From contig NZ_JACBZU010000002.1 in the NCBI RefSeq assembly GCF_013407935.1, positions 372,001-436,000 of the forward strand: a stretch of 64,000 nucleotides of DNA. Reading direction: 5' to 3'. The notes beneath the pieces are model-generated. The model ran no database searches and was not told where the DNA came from. It saw only the letters and a program-made list of their open reading frames with translations. The first letter of the stretch is position 1. Each line of letters starts with the position of its first letter. This stretch comes from Allomuricauda sp. ARW1Y1. GTDB lineage: Bacteria; Bacteroidota; Bacteroidia; Flavobacteriales; Flavobacteriaceae. Shown in pieces: positions 53,150 through 63,326 of this stretch. Both the position numbers and the translations under genes were made by a program.

Positions 53150-54238
53150 ATGAGCACTTATAAAGTTTTGGGGCTGATGTCCGGCACCTCGCTGGATGGC
53201 TTGGACATGGCCTATTGCCATATTTGGGAAGCCAACGGAACTTGGAATTTTCGCATTAAAAACACGGCCGAAATCGAATACTCGGAAGATATGCGGGAAT
53301 ACCTCAAAAATGCCATCCACCTTTCCGAGGAAGAACATGCCCAATTGCACAAAGATTATGGCATCTGGTTAGGGCAACAGTGCCGTTTGTTTTTGGACGA
53401 ACTTGGCGAAGAGGTCGACTTTATTGCCAGTCATGGCCACACATCACATCACCGCCCCGAAGATGGTGTCACCTTTCAATTGGGCGATGGACAGCTTTTG
53501 GCGAATGTCTCCGGAAAGCAAGTGGTCTGCGATTTCAGGACTAAGGATGTTTCCTTAAAGGGACAAGGCGCTCCGTTGGTGCCCATTGGCGACAGGTTAT
53601 TGTTCCACGAATACGATTTTTGTCTGAATCTCGGGGGCATCAGCAATATCTCCTTTGAAAAAAATGGGAAACGTATCGCCTACGATATTGGATTGGCCAA
53701 TATGCCGCTGAACTATATCACCCACAAAATGGGAATGGCCTATGATAAAAATGGGCAACTGGCACGGTCGGGGAAATTGGACACAACACTTTTGAATGAG
53801 CTCAATACTTTGGAATATTATAAGCTCCCCTACCCCAAGTCTACTGGCTACGAATGGTTTACCTCGCAAATTGTCCCGTTGATTGAAAACTCATCGGCCT
53901 CTAATCCAGATTTGCTGCATACGTTTATCCATCATAATTGCGAGCAGATTGCCTTGGCCGTCCATCAACACAAAGCCGACAAGCCAGATAAACATAAATT
54001 ATTGGCCACTGGCGGAGGCGCTCTCAACCAGTTTTTTATGGATAGCCTGCAAACTGCATTGGGCGACGACGTTGAGGTGGTAGTACCCGATAAAACCCTG
54101 ATTGCCTACAAAGAAGCCCTAGTTTTCGCACTAATGGGGGTGCTGAGACTCCAAGGAAGGACCAATGTTTTAAAATCTGTGACCGGAGCCACTTCAGATT
54201 CCTGTAGCGGAGAGGTATATTACCCCCAAGAAGATTAA
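53150..54238 (+). CDS. anmK: Anhydro-N-acetylmuramic acid kinase
   Basis: 362 residues, ASKHA fold. Phosphate loop GLMSGTSLDGLD (8-19), ASHGHTSHHRP, LNLGGISNIS and the C-terminal ATGGGALNQFFMD are all canonical. It opens and phosphorylates 1,6-anhydro-MurNAc to MurNAc-6-P, the substrate of MurQ at 44900. It is the last gene of the plus-strand recycling unit, and its 3' end overlaps by 4 bp the end of the convergent MFS gene. Confidence 0.96.
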   Translation: MSTYKVLGLMSGTSLDGLDMAYCHIWEANGTWNFRIKNTAEIEYSEDMREYLKNAIHLSEEEHAQLHKDYGIWLGQQCRLFLDELGEEVDFIASHGHTSHHRPEDGVTFQLGDGQLLANVSGKQVVCDFRTKDVSLKGQGAPLVPIGDRLLFHEYDFCLNLGGISNISFEKNGKRIAYDIGLANMPLNYITHKMGMAYDKNGQLARSGKLDTTLLNELNTLEYYKLPYPKSTGYEWFTSQIVPLIENSSASNPDLLHTFIHHNCEQIALAVHQHKADKPDKHKLLATGGGALNQFFMDSLQTALGDDVEVVVPDKTLIAYKEALVFALMGVLRLQGRTNVLKSVTGATSDSCSGEVYYPQED

Positions 54239-55449
54239 GTGGTGACCACCCTTTTTCGTTTGGGCTTGTTCACCAGAAGGAAAATGGCAAGGGCACAAAG
54301 ACCGCAAATGGCCAAGCCAGCAAAAAGCGGCCATACCGTATCTTTTACAAATTCCCCAATAAAGGTTGCTATGGGAATGGACAGCAAAGTAGATACAAAT
54401 CCATTGATAGCAGCACCAATACCCGCTATATGACCGATAGGCTCCATAGCAATGGAACGGAAGTTACCCCACATAAACCCAAGGCAGAAAAACTGAATGG
54501 ACAAGAACCCTACCAGCACGTAAATACTGGGATTGGGCGTATTAAGGAATACAATGGAATACGTTAAGGCGACAACACAAAAAACAATGGTTGCCATTAA
54601 AGATAGTTTTCGCATCCCGAAGCGCATCACCAAGGTCCCGTTTAAAAAAGTGGAAAGTCCGATGGAGATGGCCAATCCTGCGAAAATATAAGGGAACATT
54701 TCCTTGAGGGCATATTGGTCTTCAAAAATATGCTGGGCCGAGCTCAAATACACTAAAAATGCGCCTGTCACCAATCCAGATGTCAAGGTAAAGGCCACGG
54801 TTTCACGATATTTCACAAATTCCTTTACTCCATCGATAAACACATGCCGTGTAAAGGGAATTTTATACTCGGGATGCAGGGTTTCCTCTTGACGTTTCCA
54901 AAACCAGATAGCAACAACCAAAACAAAGAACATCTGCACATAAAAAATAGCCTCCCATCCCGCAGCATCCAGAATCAACTTACCAATGGCAGGCGCTACC
55001 ACTGGAACCAAAATAAAGAAGGCCACCACAAAGGACATGATTTTGGCCATATAATCGCCCACGTAGGTATCCCGTATGATGGAAATAGAAATCGTTCTAG
55101 GCGCCGAAAGCCCAATGCCCTGAAAGATGCGGCCCACCACCATCACTTCCAAAGAAGGTGCATACAAGCAGACGACACTTGCAATCAAAAAGATGATAAA
55201 TCCAATATAAACCACTGGCTTTCTTCCAAAACTGTCGGATATGGGTCCAAAGAAGAGCTGCCCTACCCCAAGCCCCAAGAAAATCATGGTCACCAATAAC
55301 TGGTTATCCGTTGGGTCGGTACTGTTGATGGCCGTTCCTATATTGGAAATGGCAGGTAGAATGGCATCAATGGCCAGGGCTACGATGGACATCAAAGCGG
55401 CCATTAGGGCCACAAACTCGAAGTTGGGTTTTTGATGTTGTTTTTGCAT
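54235..55449 (-). CDS. Bcr/CflA-type multidrug efflux MFS transporter
   Basis: 404 residues, 12 predicted membrane helices. Drug:H+ antiporter-1 motifs are present: GQLFFGPISDSFGRKPVVYIG (loop 2-3 region), and motif C-like GIGLSAPRTISISIIRD. The Bcr/CflA subgroup exports bicyclomycin, sulfonamides or other small compounds. It is convergent with anmK and single. An upstream regulator is not adjacent. Confidence 0.9.
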   Translation of the reverse strand: MQKQHQKPNFEFVALMAALMSIVALAIDAILPAISNIGTAINSTDPTDNQLLVTMIFLGLGVGQLFFGPISDSFGRKPVVYIGFIIFLIASVVCLYAPSLEVMVVGRIFQGIGLSAPRTISISIIRDTYVGDYMAKIMSFVVAFFILVPVVAPAIGKLILDAAGWEAIFYVQMFFVLVVAIWFWKRQEETLHPEYKIPFTRHVFIDGVKEFVKYRETVAFTLTSGLVTGAFLVYLSSAQHIFEDQYALKEMFPYIFAGLAISIGLSTFLNGTLVMRFGMRKLSLMATIVFCVVALTYSIVFLNTPNPSIYVLVGFLSIQFFCLGFMWGNFRSIAMEPIGHIAGIGAAINGFVSTLLSIPIATFIGEFVKDTVWPLFAGLAICGLCALAIFLLVNKPKRKRVVTT

Positions 55450-55585
55450 CAGGCAAAATTAGGCATACCCATTGGACTGGTAAAGCATTTAAGAAAGGTT
55501 TAATGTAAAGGAAACATATACATCGTTGTAGTTGAACATTTTACAAGTCTTTCTAAAAACTATAAAACCTTATCTCTTCCAAATC

Positions 55586-56698
55586 ATGGCGAAAAATGAA
55601 GATAACCCTATCTTTAAGGCTAAATCTTTGGAAACAATGGGCAAATTAAAGGTACTGGTGGTCGGATGTGGCAACATGGGAACCTCCCATGCACGCGCAT
55701 ACCATCAATTGGAAGGTTTTGAGATTGTAGGATTGGTCAGCAGAGGGGCCAAAAGTCGCGAACGGCTTTCCAAAGAACTGGACGGTGCTCCTACATTTTC
55801 GGACTATAATGAGGCACTCCGAGCCACTCAACCGGATGTGGTATCCATCAACACTTATCCCGACACTCATTTTAATTATGTGAAAATGGCCTTGGAAGCC
55901 AATGCCCATGTTTTTGTGGAAAAACCCCTTGCCCTAACCGTAGCGGAAGCGGAAACTTTGGTGGCGCTGGCCCAACAGCAAAACCGAAAAATGGTCGTAG
56001 GCTACATTTTGAGGGTGCACCCTACTTGGGCTAAGTTTACCGAAATGGCTCAGACCTTGGGCAAACCTTTGGTAATGCGCATGAATCTGAACCAGCAAAG
56101 CTCCGGTGAGCAATGGTATACCCATAAGCAACTGATGAAATCCATGTCGCCCATAGTGGACTGCGGCGTGCATTATGTAGATGTGATGTGTTCCATGACC
56201 CGCTCCAAACCCATTAGTGTTTCTGCCATTGGTGCCCATTTATCGGACGAAGTGGATACTGAGATGTACAACTATGGACAGTTACAGGTTCGTTTTGAGG
56301 ATGGTTCCGTAGGCTGGTACGAGGCAGGTTGGGGTCCCATGATGAGCGAAACCGCCTTTTTTATCAAAGATGTGATAGGTCCCAAAGGCTGTGTTTCCAT
56401 TAGTGATTTGGACAAAGGCGCTTCTGAGGATATCGAGGGGCATACCAAAACAGGAAGTTTGAAACTGCACCACAGCGAACTCAATGCAGAAGGCAATTTT
56501 ACCAAAAAGGATGAAATCATCAGCACTGCGGACGAACCGGACCATGATGGACTATGCCTGTTGGAACAAGAATATTTGCTCGATGCCATTATAAACGACC
56601 GTGACCTCACCGACCATTTGAACGATGCGGTGAACAGCCTTAAAATCGTACTCGCCGCCGATGAATCGGTCAAAACTGGGAAGACGGTGATGTTGTAG
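55586..56698 (+). CDS. Gfo/Idh/MocA family NAD(P)-dependent oxidoreductase
   Basis: 370 residues from ATG 55586; Met18 (55637, MGKLKVLVVG) is an alternative that would begin at the Rossmann fold itself. The nucleotide loop is VVGCGNMGTSHARAYH, the EKPLALTVAEAE motif carries the conserved catalytic Lys, and DCGVHYVDVMC matches the C-terminal alpha/beta domain. These enzymes oxidise or reduce sugars, inositols and similar polyols, and substrate cannot be assigned. It is a single gene between a convergent PCC operon and a divergent MFS gene. Confidence 0.9.
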   Translation: MAKNEDNPIFKAKSLETMGKLKVLVVGCGNMGTSHARAYHQLEGFEIVGLVSRGAKSRERLSKELDGAPTFSDYNEALRATQPDVVSINTYPDTHFNYVKMALEANAHVFVEKPLALTVAEAETLVALAQQQNRKMVVGYILRVHPTWAKFTEMAQTLGKPLVMRMNLNQQSSGEQWYTHKQLMKSMSPIVDCGVHYVDVMCSMTRSKPISVSAIGAHLSDEVDTEMYNYGQLQVRFEDGSVGWYEAGWGPMMSETAFFIKDVIGPKGCVSISDLDKGASEDIEGHTKTGSLKLHHSELNAEGNFTKKDEIISTADEPDHDGLCLLEQEYLLDAIINDRDLTDHLNDAVNSLKIVLAADESVKTGKTVML

Positions 56699-56792
56699 TT
56701 AAACTGTCAGCCCTCGGAAAATCTAAAAACTAAGGTTTTCGAGAAAATCCGTGTCATTCGTGTCAACCTTAAAGTTTGATCACTTGCCGAGT

Positions 56793-58334
56793 TTACAACG
56801 GAATATTCCCATGCTTTTTCCATGGGGTTTGCACCTCTTTCTTTTCCAGCATGGCAAACGTCTTCAACAATTTGCTTCGGGTATCTTTGGGCAGAATCAC
56901 CTCATCGATAAAACCACGCTTCGCGGCCCTATAGGGGTTTGCAAACTTATTGGCATACTCCGCTTCCTTTTCCTTGAGTTTGGCTTCTGGGTCGTCGGCT
57001 GCGGCAATTTCACGTCTAAAAATAATCTCACTCGCGCCTTTTGCTCCCATTACTGCAATTTCAGCGCTCGGCCAAGCATAGTTGAAATCGGCACCGATAT
57101 GTTTGGAATTCATCACATCATAGGCGCCACCATAGGCTTTTCGGGTAATTACGGTAACTCTGGGCACCGTTGCCTCACTCAAAGCATAGAGCAATTTGGC
57201 ACCATGTACGATAATCCCGCTCCATTCCTGGTCCGTTCCGGGCAAAAATCCTGGGACGTCCACCAAGACCAATAAGGGAATATTGAACGAATCACAAAAA
57301 CGGGTAAATCGGGCTGCTTTTCGCGAACTTTTCACTCCCAGCACCCCAGCCAGGAACATAGGCTGGTTGGCAATGATCCCGATGCTTCGTCCACCCAATC
57401 GGGCAAAGCCAGTAATGATATTTTCCGCATAATCTTTATGGATTTCATAAAAGGAATCCCCATCGATAATTCCATTGATCACATCGTGCATGTCATAAGG
57501 CTTGTTGGGGTTGTCGGGAACAATGCTGGACAGTTCCTCACGGGTTTCATCACCAAGCTCGTATGGCAATAGCGGAGTGGTTTCCTTATTGTTCTGCGGT
57601 AAATAGTCCAAAAGTTTTCTGATATCATCCAAACATGTGGCATCATTGGCCGAAGTCCTGTGCGCCACCCCGGATTTAACAGCGTGGGTACTGGCACCGC
57701 CCAATTCTTCAGAAGTCACGGTCTCGTTGGTTACCGTTTTGACCACGTTGGGCCCTGTCACGAACATATAACTGGTTTCTTCCACCATGATGATGAAATC
57801 GGTCATGGCGGGCGAATATACCGCCCCACCGGCACAAGGTCCCATAATGGCCGAAATCTGTGGAATCACCCCTGATGCCTGTACATTTCGATAAAAAATA
57901 TCGGCATAACCGCCTAGCGATCGTACTCCCTCCTGTATCCGGGCTCCCCCCGAATCATTGAGTCCGATAACGGGTGCACCTACCTTCATGGCCAAATCCA
58001 TCACCTTACAGATTTTTTCTGCGTGGGTTTCTGAAAGCGCTCCCCCAAAAACGGTAAAATCTTGCGCATACACATACACCAACCGTCCATTTACGGTTCC
58101 GTAGCCGGTCACCACACCATCGCCATAGTACATTTCCTTATCCATGCCAAAATCGGTGGTACGATGGGTCACCAAAATGCCCATTTCCTCGAAAGAGCCT
58201 TCATCCAAAAAGTAGAGCACGCGTTCCCGGGCCGTTAATTTTTTCTTCTGATGTTGCTTTTCGATGCGTTTTTCACCACCGCCCAAATGGGCCTGTGCAA
58301 TTCTGTCCTGTAGTTCTTTTATTTTGTGATCCAT
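56793..58334 (-). CDS. Acyl-CoA (propionyl-CoA) carboxylase, carboxyltransferase beta subunit
   Basis: 513 residues of the PccB type: [51 protein letters not shown] and [17 protein letters not shown] are diagnostic carboxyltransferase motifs. It transfers CO2 from carboxybiotin to the acyl-CoA. It is the last gene of the carrier / biotin carboxylase / carboxyltransferase operon, 4 nt after the biotin carboxylase gene. The neighbouring methylmalonyl-CoA mutase genes make propionyl-CoA the likely substrate. Confidence 0.95.
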   Translation of the reverse strand: MDHKIKELQDRIAQAHLGGGEKRIEKQHQKKKLTARERVLYFLDEGSFEEMGILVTHRTTDFGMDKEMYYGDGVVTGYGTVNGRLVYVYAQDFTVFGGALSETHAEKICKVMDLAMKVGAPVIGLNDSGGARIQEGVRSLGGYADIFYRNVQASGVIPQISAIMGPCAGGAVYSPAMTDFIIMVEETSYMFVTGPNVVKTVTNETVTSEELGGASTHAVKSGVAHRTSANDATCLDDIRKLLDYLPQNNKETTPLLPYELGDETREELSSIVPDNPNKPYDMHDVINGIIDGDSFYEIHKDYAENIITGFARLGGRSIGIIANQPMFLAGVLGVKSSRKAARFTRFCDSFNIPLLVLVDVPGFLPGTDQEWSGIIVHGAKLLYALSEATVPRVTVITRKAYGGAYDVMNSKHIGADFNYAWPSAEIAVMGAKGASEIIFRREIAAADDPEAKLKEKEAEYANKFANPYRAAKRGFIDEVILPKDTRSKLLKTFAMLEKKEVQTPWKKHGNIPL

Positions 58335-58338
58335 GGAT

Positions 58339-59781
58339 TCAGTTTGAAGGTAATCGTACTATTTTCTTGTCTTCCAAAAATTGATGAAGGGCAATCATGG
58401 CGGCAATTTCCGCTTCGTTGCTTGTTTGTTCCTTTATCATTTCGGGAGCGTAATAATTCTTTACAAAGTGGGTGTCAAAATTCCCAGAACGGAAGGCTTC
58501 GTGGGCAAACACAAAGCTGCCAAAAGGCAAGGTTGTCTGTACTCCTTTCACCTTATAATTTTGAATGGCGTCCAGCATCAGTTCAATCGCTTCCTCTCTT
58601 GTTTTACCATAGGTAATCAGCTTGGAAAGCATGGGATCGTAGTAAATGGGGATATCCATTCCTTCCCGAAAACCGTTGTCCACCCGAATTCCCTCTCCCA
58701 CGGGAAGTTGATAGGTCTCCAGATTCCCAACACTGGGCAAAAAGTCGTTCAAAGGATCTTCGGCATATACCCGAAGTTCCACGGCGTGTCCATTTATGGT
58801 AAGGTCTTCCTGCTTCATGGGCAATTCTTCGCCACGGGCCACTTTTATCTGCAACTCTACCAAGTCTACCCCAGTGATCAATTCAGTCACTGGATGCTCC
58901 ACTTGCAGACGGGTGTTCATTTCCAAGAAATAAAAATTATGGTCGGCGTCCATCAAAAATTCGACGGTACCGGCACCAATATAGTCACAGGATTTGGCCA
59001 CTTTACAGGCCGCTTCGCCCATTTCTTTGCGCAATTCGGGCGTTAAAATGGCAGAAGGCGCTTCCTCCACCACCTTTTGGTGACGCCGCTGCACGCTGCA
59101 TTCCCTTTCAAAAAAGTGCAACACATTCCCATGGGTATCGGCCATTACCTGTACCTCGATATGCCTGGGCGAAGTCACATATTTTTCCACAAAAACGGAG
59201 CCGTCGCCAAAGGCGGAAGTGGCCTCACTAATGGCCCGCTTCATTCCGGATTCCAAATCTTCCGCTTTTTCCACAATACGCATTCCCTTTCCTCCACCTC
59301 CGGCAGAGGCCTTGATCAATACGGGATAACCAACTTCGTTGGCAATTTCATGGGCTTTGGCCACATCCGAAATGGCTTCGTCAATACCGGGAACCATGGG
59401 AATATCATAGGCTTTTACAGCTTCCTTGGCCGCTAGTTTGCTTCCCATAATTCGGATGGCCTTGGATTTTGGACCAATAAAGGTAATTCCGCTGTTTTCG
59501 ACGGCTTCGGCAAAATCAGCATTTTCACTTAAAAAACCATAACCGGGATGGATGCCATCCACTTGGAGTTTTTTGGCCACTTCAATGATCTTGTCCCCTT
59601 TGAGATAGGATTTGTTCGAGGGTGCTTCGCCGATACAGACGGCTTCGTCGGCGAACAATACATGGGGAGCGTTTCTGTCGACCTCCGAATAAACCGCAAC
59701 GGTTTTTATTCCCATTTTTTTGACGGTCTTCATCACCCTAACAGCGATTTCGCCACGGTTGGCAATCAATATTTTTTTCAT
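58339..59781 (-). CDS. Biotin carboxylase subunit of the acyl-CoA carboxylase
   Basis: 480 residues, ATP-grasp: [14 protein letters not shown] at the N-terminus, [31 protein letters not shown] (ATP-lid glycine loop), [17 protein letters not shown] and [20 protein letters not shown]. It carboxylates biotin on the carrier protein using ATP and bicarbonate. It is encoded as a free subunit (AccC-like) rather than fused to a carrier. It is 6 nt after the carrier gene and 4 nt before the carboxyltransferase gene. Confidence 0.96.
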   Translation of the reverse strand: MKKILIANRGEIAVRVMKTVKKMGIKTVAVYSEVDRNAPHVLFADEAVCIGEAPSNKSYLKGDKIIEVAKKLQVDGIHPGYGFLSENADFAEAVENSGITFIGPKSKAIRIMGSKLAAKEAVKAYDIPMVPGIDEAISDVAKAHEIANEVGYPVLIKASAGGGGKGMRIVEKAEDLESGMKRAISEATSAFGDGSVFVEKYVTSPRHIEVQVMADTHGNVLHFFERECSVQRRHQKVVEEAPSAILTPELRKEMGEAACKVAKSCDYIGAGTVEFLMDADHNFYFLEMNTRLQVEHPVTELITGVDLVELQIKVARGEELPMKQEDLTINGHAVELRVYAEDPLNDFLPSVGNLETYQLPVGEGIRVDNGFREGMDIPIYYDPMLSKLITYGKTREEAIELMLDAIQNYKVKGVQTTLPFGSFVFAHEAFRSGNFDTHFVKNYYAPEMIKEQTSNEAEIAAMIALHQFLEDKKIVRLPSN

Positions 59782-59787
59782 GTTGCT

Positions 59788-60288
59788 TTATTCAAATTCG
59801 ATCAACAATTGTTTCTTCTCTACGGCGTCGCCTTTGGATACGCTAACGCTTTTGATTACCCCCTGTCGAGGCGAGGTGATGATGTTTTCCATTTTCATCG
59901 CCTCCAAGATTAATAATTGGTCCTCTTCGTTCACCTCCTGTCCTTCTTCCACCAAAATATCCAGAATCAATCCCGGCATGGGCGCTGAAATGGAGTCGAT
60001 GTTTTTTCCCGCATTCACGGCAAAACCCATTTTTTTGATCAGTTCATCCAAAGGGGTCTGTATAGCGGTTTCGTATTCGCTACCGTTAATGCTGATGGTA
60101 TAGGTTCCTTTATTGAAGTGGGAATCCAGGATCTTTACGTGGTACGATGTGCCATCCTTCAATAAATGATAGGCCCCATCATCAGTCCTGATCAAATCCA
60201 ACGAAGAAATCGTATCCTTGGAAAGTGTAAAGTCAAAGTCATCCCCAACCTTGACCGAATAAGAATCATTCATATCAAAAATTTCCAT
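59788..60288 (-). CDS. Biotin carboxyl carrier protein of the acyl-CoA carboxylase
   Basis: 166 residues. A helical/beta N-terminal part (1-95) precedes a biotinyl domain with SAPMPGLILDILVEEGQEV and the biotinylation site EAMKM (Lys132). The size and N-terminal domain resemble carriers of propionyl-CoA carboxylase operons rather than AccB. It heads the three-gene operon and faces the udk operon across a 179-bp divergent spacer. Confidence 0.94.
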   Translation of the reverse strand: MEIFDMNDSYSVKVGDDFDFTLSKDTISSLDLIRTDDGAYHLLKDGTSYHVKILDSHFNKGTYTISINGSEYETAIQTPLDELIKKMGFAVNAGKNIDSISAPMPGLILDILVEEGQEVNEEDQLLILEAMKMENIITSPRQGVIKSVSVSKGDAVEKKQLLIEFE

Positions 60289-60442
60289 TGGTTAGCTTGA
60301 TAAATATAAGGGTATTGCATTAGAATTCATACAAAGCTATGGCCAATCGAAACCAATAATTATGACAATGATCATTAATTGCTATCTTAATCTTCCTTAA
60401 CTATGTTGTGTCGTAATTGGGCAGGAGATGTAATCATTTGTT

Positions 60443-60450
60443 TATTTTTG
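60443..60450 (+). promoter_or_regulatory. Probable -7 element of the udk-mut operon
   Basis: TATTTTTG matches TAnnTTTG, 17 nt before the udk start. The nearest TTG upstream (60417-60419) gives a long 23-bp spacer. Confidence 0.4.
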
Positions 60451-60467
60451 ATGCCAAAATTTGAACT

Positions 60468-61076
60468 ATGCTGATCTTAGGGATTGCAGGCGGCACGGGC
60501 TGCGGTAAAACTACGGTAGTGAACCAGATTGTGGAGCAGTTGCCCACAAACGAAGTTGGGGTTATTTCCCAAGATTCCTATTATAACGATCTTTCCCATA
60601 TGACCAAGGAAGAAAGGGCCATGGTAAACTTTGATCACCCCAATTCGATAGACTTTGACCTTTTGATTGAGCATATCCAATTGTTGAAAGAAGGAAAAAC
60701 CATCGATACCCCCATCTATTCCTTTGTGGAAGAGACCCGGATGAAAGAGACCATTCCCACTCCACCCAGAAAAGTGATGATCGTGGAGGGCATTTTGGTG
60801 CTGAGTAACCCTAAGCTTAGGGATATGTTCGATATTAAGATTTTTGTACATGCCGATTCGGACGAACGTTTGATACGAAGGCTGCAAAGGGATACGCAAG
60901 AACGGGGGCATGACTTGAAGAAAGTGCTTACGCGGTATCAAACTGCCGTAAAACCCATGCACCTTCAATTTATAGAGCCGTCGAAGGAGTTTGCCGACAT
61001 CATTATCCCGAACAACCACTACAATACGGTGGCCGTGGACATTGTAAGGACCATTATCAACAATAAACTCGCGTAG
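60468..61076 (+). CDS. udk: Uridine kinase
   Basis: 202 residues. P-loop GGTGCGKTT (8-16), SQDSYYNDLSHM, NFDHPNSIDFDLL and IVEGILVLSNP are the uridine kinase signature. It phosphorylates uridine and cytidine in the pyrimidine salvage pathway. It begins the operon udk - divIC-like - mutA - hypothetical - mutB, 1 nt before the next gene. The linkage of udk and divIC to the mutase genes recurs in Flavobacteriaceae. Confidence 0.95.
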   Translation: MLILGIAGGTGCGKTTVVNQIVEQLPTNEVGVISQDSYYNDLSHMTKEERAMVNFDHPNSIDFDLLIEHIQLLKEGKTIDTPIYSFVEETRMKETIPTPPRKVMIVEGILVLSNPKLRDMFDIKIFVHADSDERLIRRLQRDTQERGHDLKKVLTRYQTAVKPMHLQFIEPSKEFADIIIPNNHYNTVAVDIVRTIINNKLA

Positions 61077-61077
61077 C

Positions 61078-61410
61078 ATGGGCTTAAAGGAATGGAGAAA
61101 AAAGAAATGGTTTAAGATCATGACCAATACGTACATTTTGGTACTGACCATTTTTGTGATTTGGATGGCCTTTTTTGATACCAATTCCCTTTTGATCCAT
61201 TTGGAACTGGAGAATGAAATCGATAAGTTAGAGAAGGAAAAAGAGTTTCTGAAAAACGAGATTGCCAAGGACAAGGAAATCTTGAAAAAGATGTCCGATG
61301 AAAGGGAGTTGGAAAAACTCGCCCGCGAAAAATATTACATGAAAAAGGACAACGAAGAAATATTCTTGATCGAGTACGAAGACAGCCTAAAGCATAAAAA
61401 CGATGACTAA
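61078..61410 (+). CDS. FtsB/DivIC-like septum formation protein
   Basis: 110 residues. One membrane helix (about 16-38, TYILVLTIFVIWMAFF) is followed by a coiled coil (about 44-85, LELENEIDKLEKEKEFLKNEI) and a short C-terminal conserved patch LAREKYYMKKDNEEIFLI. This is the bitopic FtsB/DivIC plan. The protein joins the divisome through its periplasmic coiled coil. It overlaps mutA by 8 bp, so it is translationally coupled with a metabolic gene. Confidence 0.92.
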   Translation: MGLKEWRKKKWFKIMTNTYILVLTIFVIWMAFFDTNSLLIHLELENEIDKLEKEKEFLKNEIAKDKEILKKMSDERELEKLAREKYYMKKDNEEIFLIEYEDSLKHKNDD

Positions 61411-62791
61411 ATCCGGCCTATTTAGTGAATTCCCCGAGGTTAGCGCCAAGCAGTGGAAACAAAAAATCCAGATGGACCTTAAAGGTGCCGATTACAACGA
61501 AGCCTTGGTCTGGGAATCTTTGGAAGGCATCAACGTAAAACCGTTCTACCATCAGGAGGATTTGGAGAACATTCCCACCTATCCTCTACCCAAGAACCAT
61601 GATTGGTCTGTTGGTCAATCCATTTATGCGGGAGATGCGCAAAAAGCCAATGCCAAAGCTCAGGAAATCCTAAAGAAAGGGGTGGAAAGTTTGATTTTTA
61701 CGGTTCCCAATGAGGAAATCGATTTTGACGCTTTGTTGTCGGGAATAATTCTGAAAGACATCCAACTCTATTTCAACTTTGAGTTTTTGGCCCTGGAACC
61801 CATCCAAAAATTAGTGTCTCTCCTCAAAAGCAAAAATGCAAAAGCCCATTTGAACGTCGACATTATCGGACATTTGGCCAAAGAGGGCAACTGGTACCAT
61901 ACATTAGAGAAAGACCACGACATTTTTGATTATTTAGTGAAGCTCGGTACTTCGGATATTTCATTGGCAGGAATCGATATCTCACACTATCAAAATGCGG
62001 GTGCCAACATGGTACAGCAGCTGGCCTATGGCATGGCCCATGCCAATGAGTATCTTAACCATGTCTCCTCGAGCGGACTCGAGAAGTCTTTCCCAGTTAC
62101 CTTTACCGTAGCTGTGGGCGGCAACTATTTCTTTGAAATAGCCAAATTGAGGGCATTGCGGTGGCTTTGGACCAGTTTGGCATCGGAATATGGCATCAAA
62201 AGCGATTGTCATATCCTGGCAATTCCATCCAAGCGCAACAAAACAATTTACGATTACAATGTGAACATGCTCCGAACCACGTCGGAATGCATGTCGGCAG
62301 TATTGGGCGGGGCGGATACGGTTTGTAATCTACCCTATGATGCCCTCTACCACAAAGACAACGAATTTGGGGAACGCATTGCACGAAATCAATTGTTGCT
62401 GTTGAAAGAAGAAAGTTATCTGGCCGGAGCATCCCAAATTGCAACAGGTTCCTATTACATCGAATCACTTACGCACCAATTGGCAGAAAAAGCCCTTTCC
62501 CTTTTCAAGCAATTGGAAAAAGGAGGTGGATTTTTGGATGGGTTGAAGAAGGGAACCATCCAACAAAAAATAAAGGAGAGCGCCGAAAAGGAACAACAGC
62601 TTTTTGATGAGGGAAAAATTGTTTCGTTGGGTACCAATACCTACCAAAATCCTGAAGATCGGATGAAGGACAGTCTCGAGCTTTACCCCTTTGTAAAGAC
62701 CAAAGCGAGAAAAACCATCATTGAACCCATTATTGCGAGAAGATTAGCTGAAACTTCCGAACAAAAAAGATTGAACATAGAAAACACTTAA
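61403..62791 (+). CDS. mutA: Methylmalonyl-CoA mutase, small (beta) subunit
   Basis: 462 residues: SGLFSEFPEVSAKQWKQKIQ, DLKGADYNEALVWESLEG and the barrel remnant with GADTVCNLPYDALYH and LLLLKEESYLAGASQIA. The small subunit has the mutase barrel but not the substrate- or B12-binding residues, and pairs with the large subunit. Typical length. It is followed after 10 nt by a hypothetical gene and only then by the large subunit, an unusual interruption. Confidence 0.94.
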   Translation: MTKSGLFSEFPEVSAKQWKQKIQMDLKGADYNEALVWESLEGINVKPFYHQEDLENIPTYPLPKNHDWSVGQSIYAGDAQKANAKAQEILKKGVESLIFTVPNEEIDFDALLSGIILKDIQLYFNFEFLALEPIQKLVSLLKSKNAKAHLNVDIIGHLAKEGNWYHTLEKDHDIFDYLVKLGTSDISLAGIDISHYQNAGANMVQQLAYGMAHANEYLNHVSSSGLEKSFPVTFTVAVGGNYFFEIAKLRALRWLWTSLASEYGIKSDCHILAIPSKRNKTIYDYNVNMLRTTSECMSAVLGGADTVCNLPYDALYHKDNEFGERIARNQLLLLKEESYLAGASQIATGSYYIESLTHQLAEKALSLFKQLEKGGGFLDGLKKGTIQQKIKESAEKEQQLFDEGKIVSLGTNTYQNPEDRMKDSLELYPFVKTKARKTIIEPIIARRLAETSEQKRLNIENT

Positions 62792-62801
62792 ACCATATGA
62801 A

Positions 62802-63326
62802 ATGAATCCAAATCCGAATTACCCAAACTACACCTACTTAAAAACAACGATAATTATATTAATGCTTATGGTATCGACAGTATCCTTGGCTCAAGAAAAT
62901 GCCTTGAAATTATCTAAAATGGAAAACGGAGAAATCAAGCGGACTAAATTTTACAACGAAGGAAGAAGAGTGAAAATAATAACTCACAATGGAGAAAAAT
63001 ATAAAGGTAAGTTTACCATCTTGGACAACGAAACTTTAAATATTGGAAACATCGACATTTCATTGAAAAAAATCAAAAGAATACGTCTTTCAGGAGATGG
63101 TAAAGTAATCGCTGGGGCTATTGCATTAGTTGTAGGCGCAAGTCTATCAATATATTCCATGATGTTGTTATCAACTGAAGTAGTCACTTTTGGATTGGTA
63201 AAATCGGCTAATGCTGGGAATCTGTTTTTAATTGGTAGTGCATTGAACATTGGTGGGATTTATTTTTTAATAGAAAACTCACCTAAAAGGGAAAATTGGA
63301 AAATAGAAATTGTTCAAAATGAGTAG
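62802..63326 (+). CDS. A+T-rich hypothetical membrane protein inserted between mutase subunits
   Basis: 174 residues with an N-terminal signal or membrane helix (about 14-31, ending SLAQ), a small beta-domain (about 40-95, [22 protein letters not shown]3/Sm-like in appearance) and two hydrophobic segments (about 102-128 and 140-155). I do not recognise a named family. Its composition is visibly more A+T-rich than mutA and mutB. Its last 8 bp overlap the start of mutB (ATGAGTAG), so it is translationally linked. It looks like a late arrival in the operon. Confidence 0.75.
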   Translation: MNPNPNYPNYTYLKTTIIILMLMVSTVSLAQENALKLSKMENGEIKRTKFYNEGRRVKIITHNGEKYKGKFTILDNETLNIGNIDISLKKIKRIRLSGDGKVIAGAIALVVGASLSIYSMMLLSTEVVTFGLVKSANAGNLFLIGSALNIGGIYFLIENSPKRENWKIEIVQNE

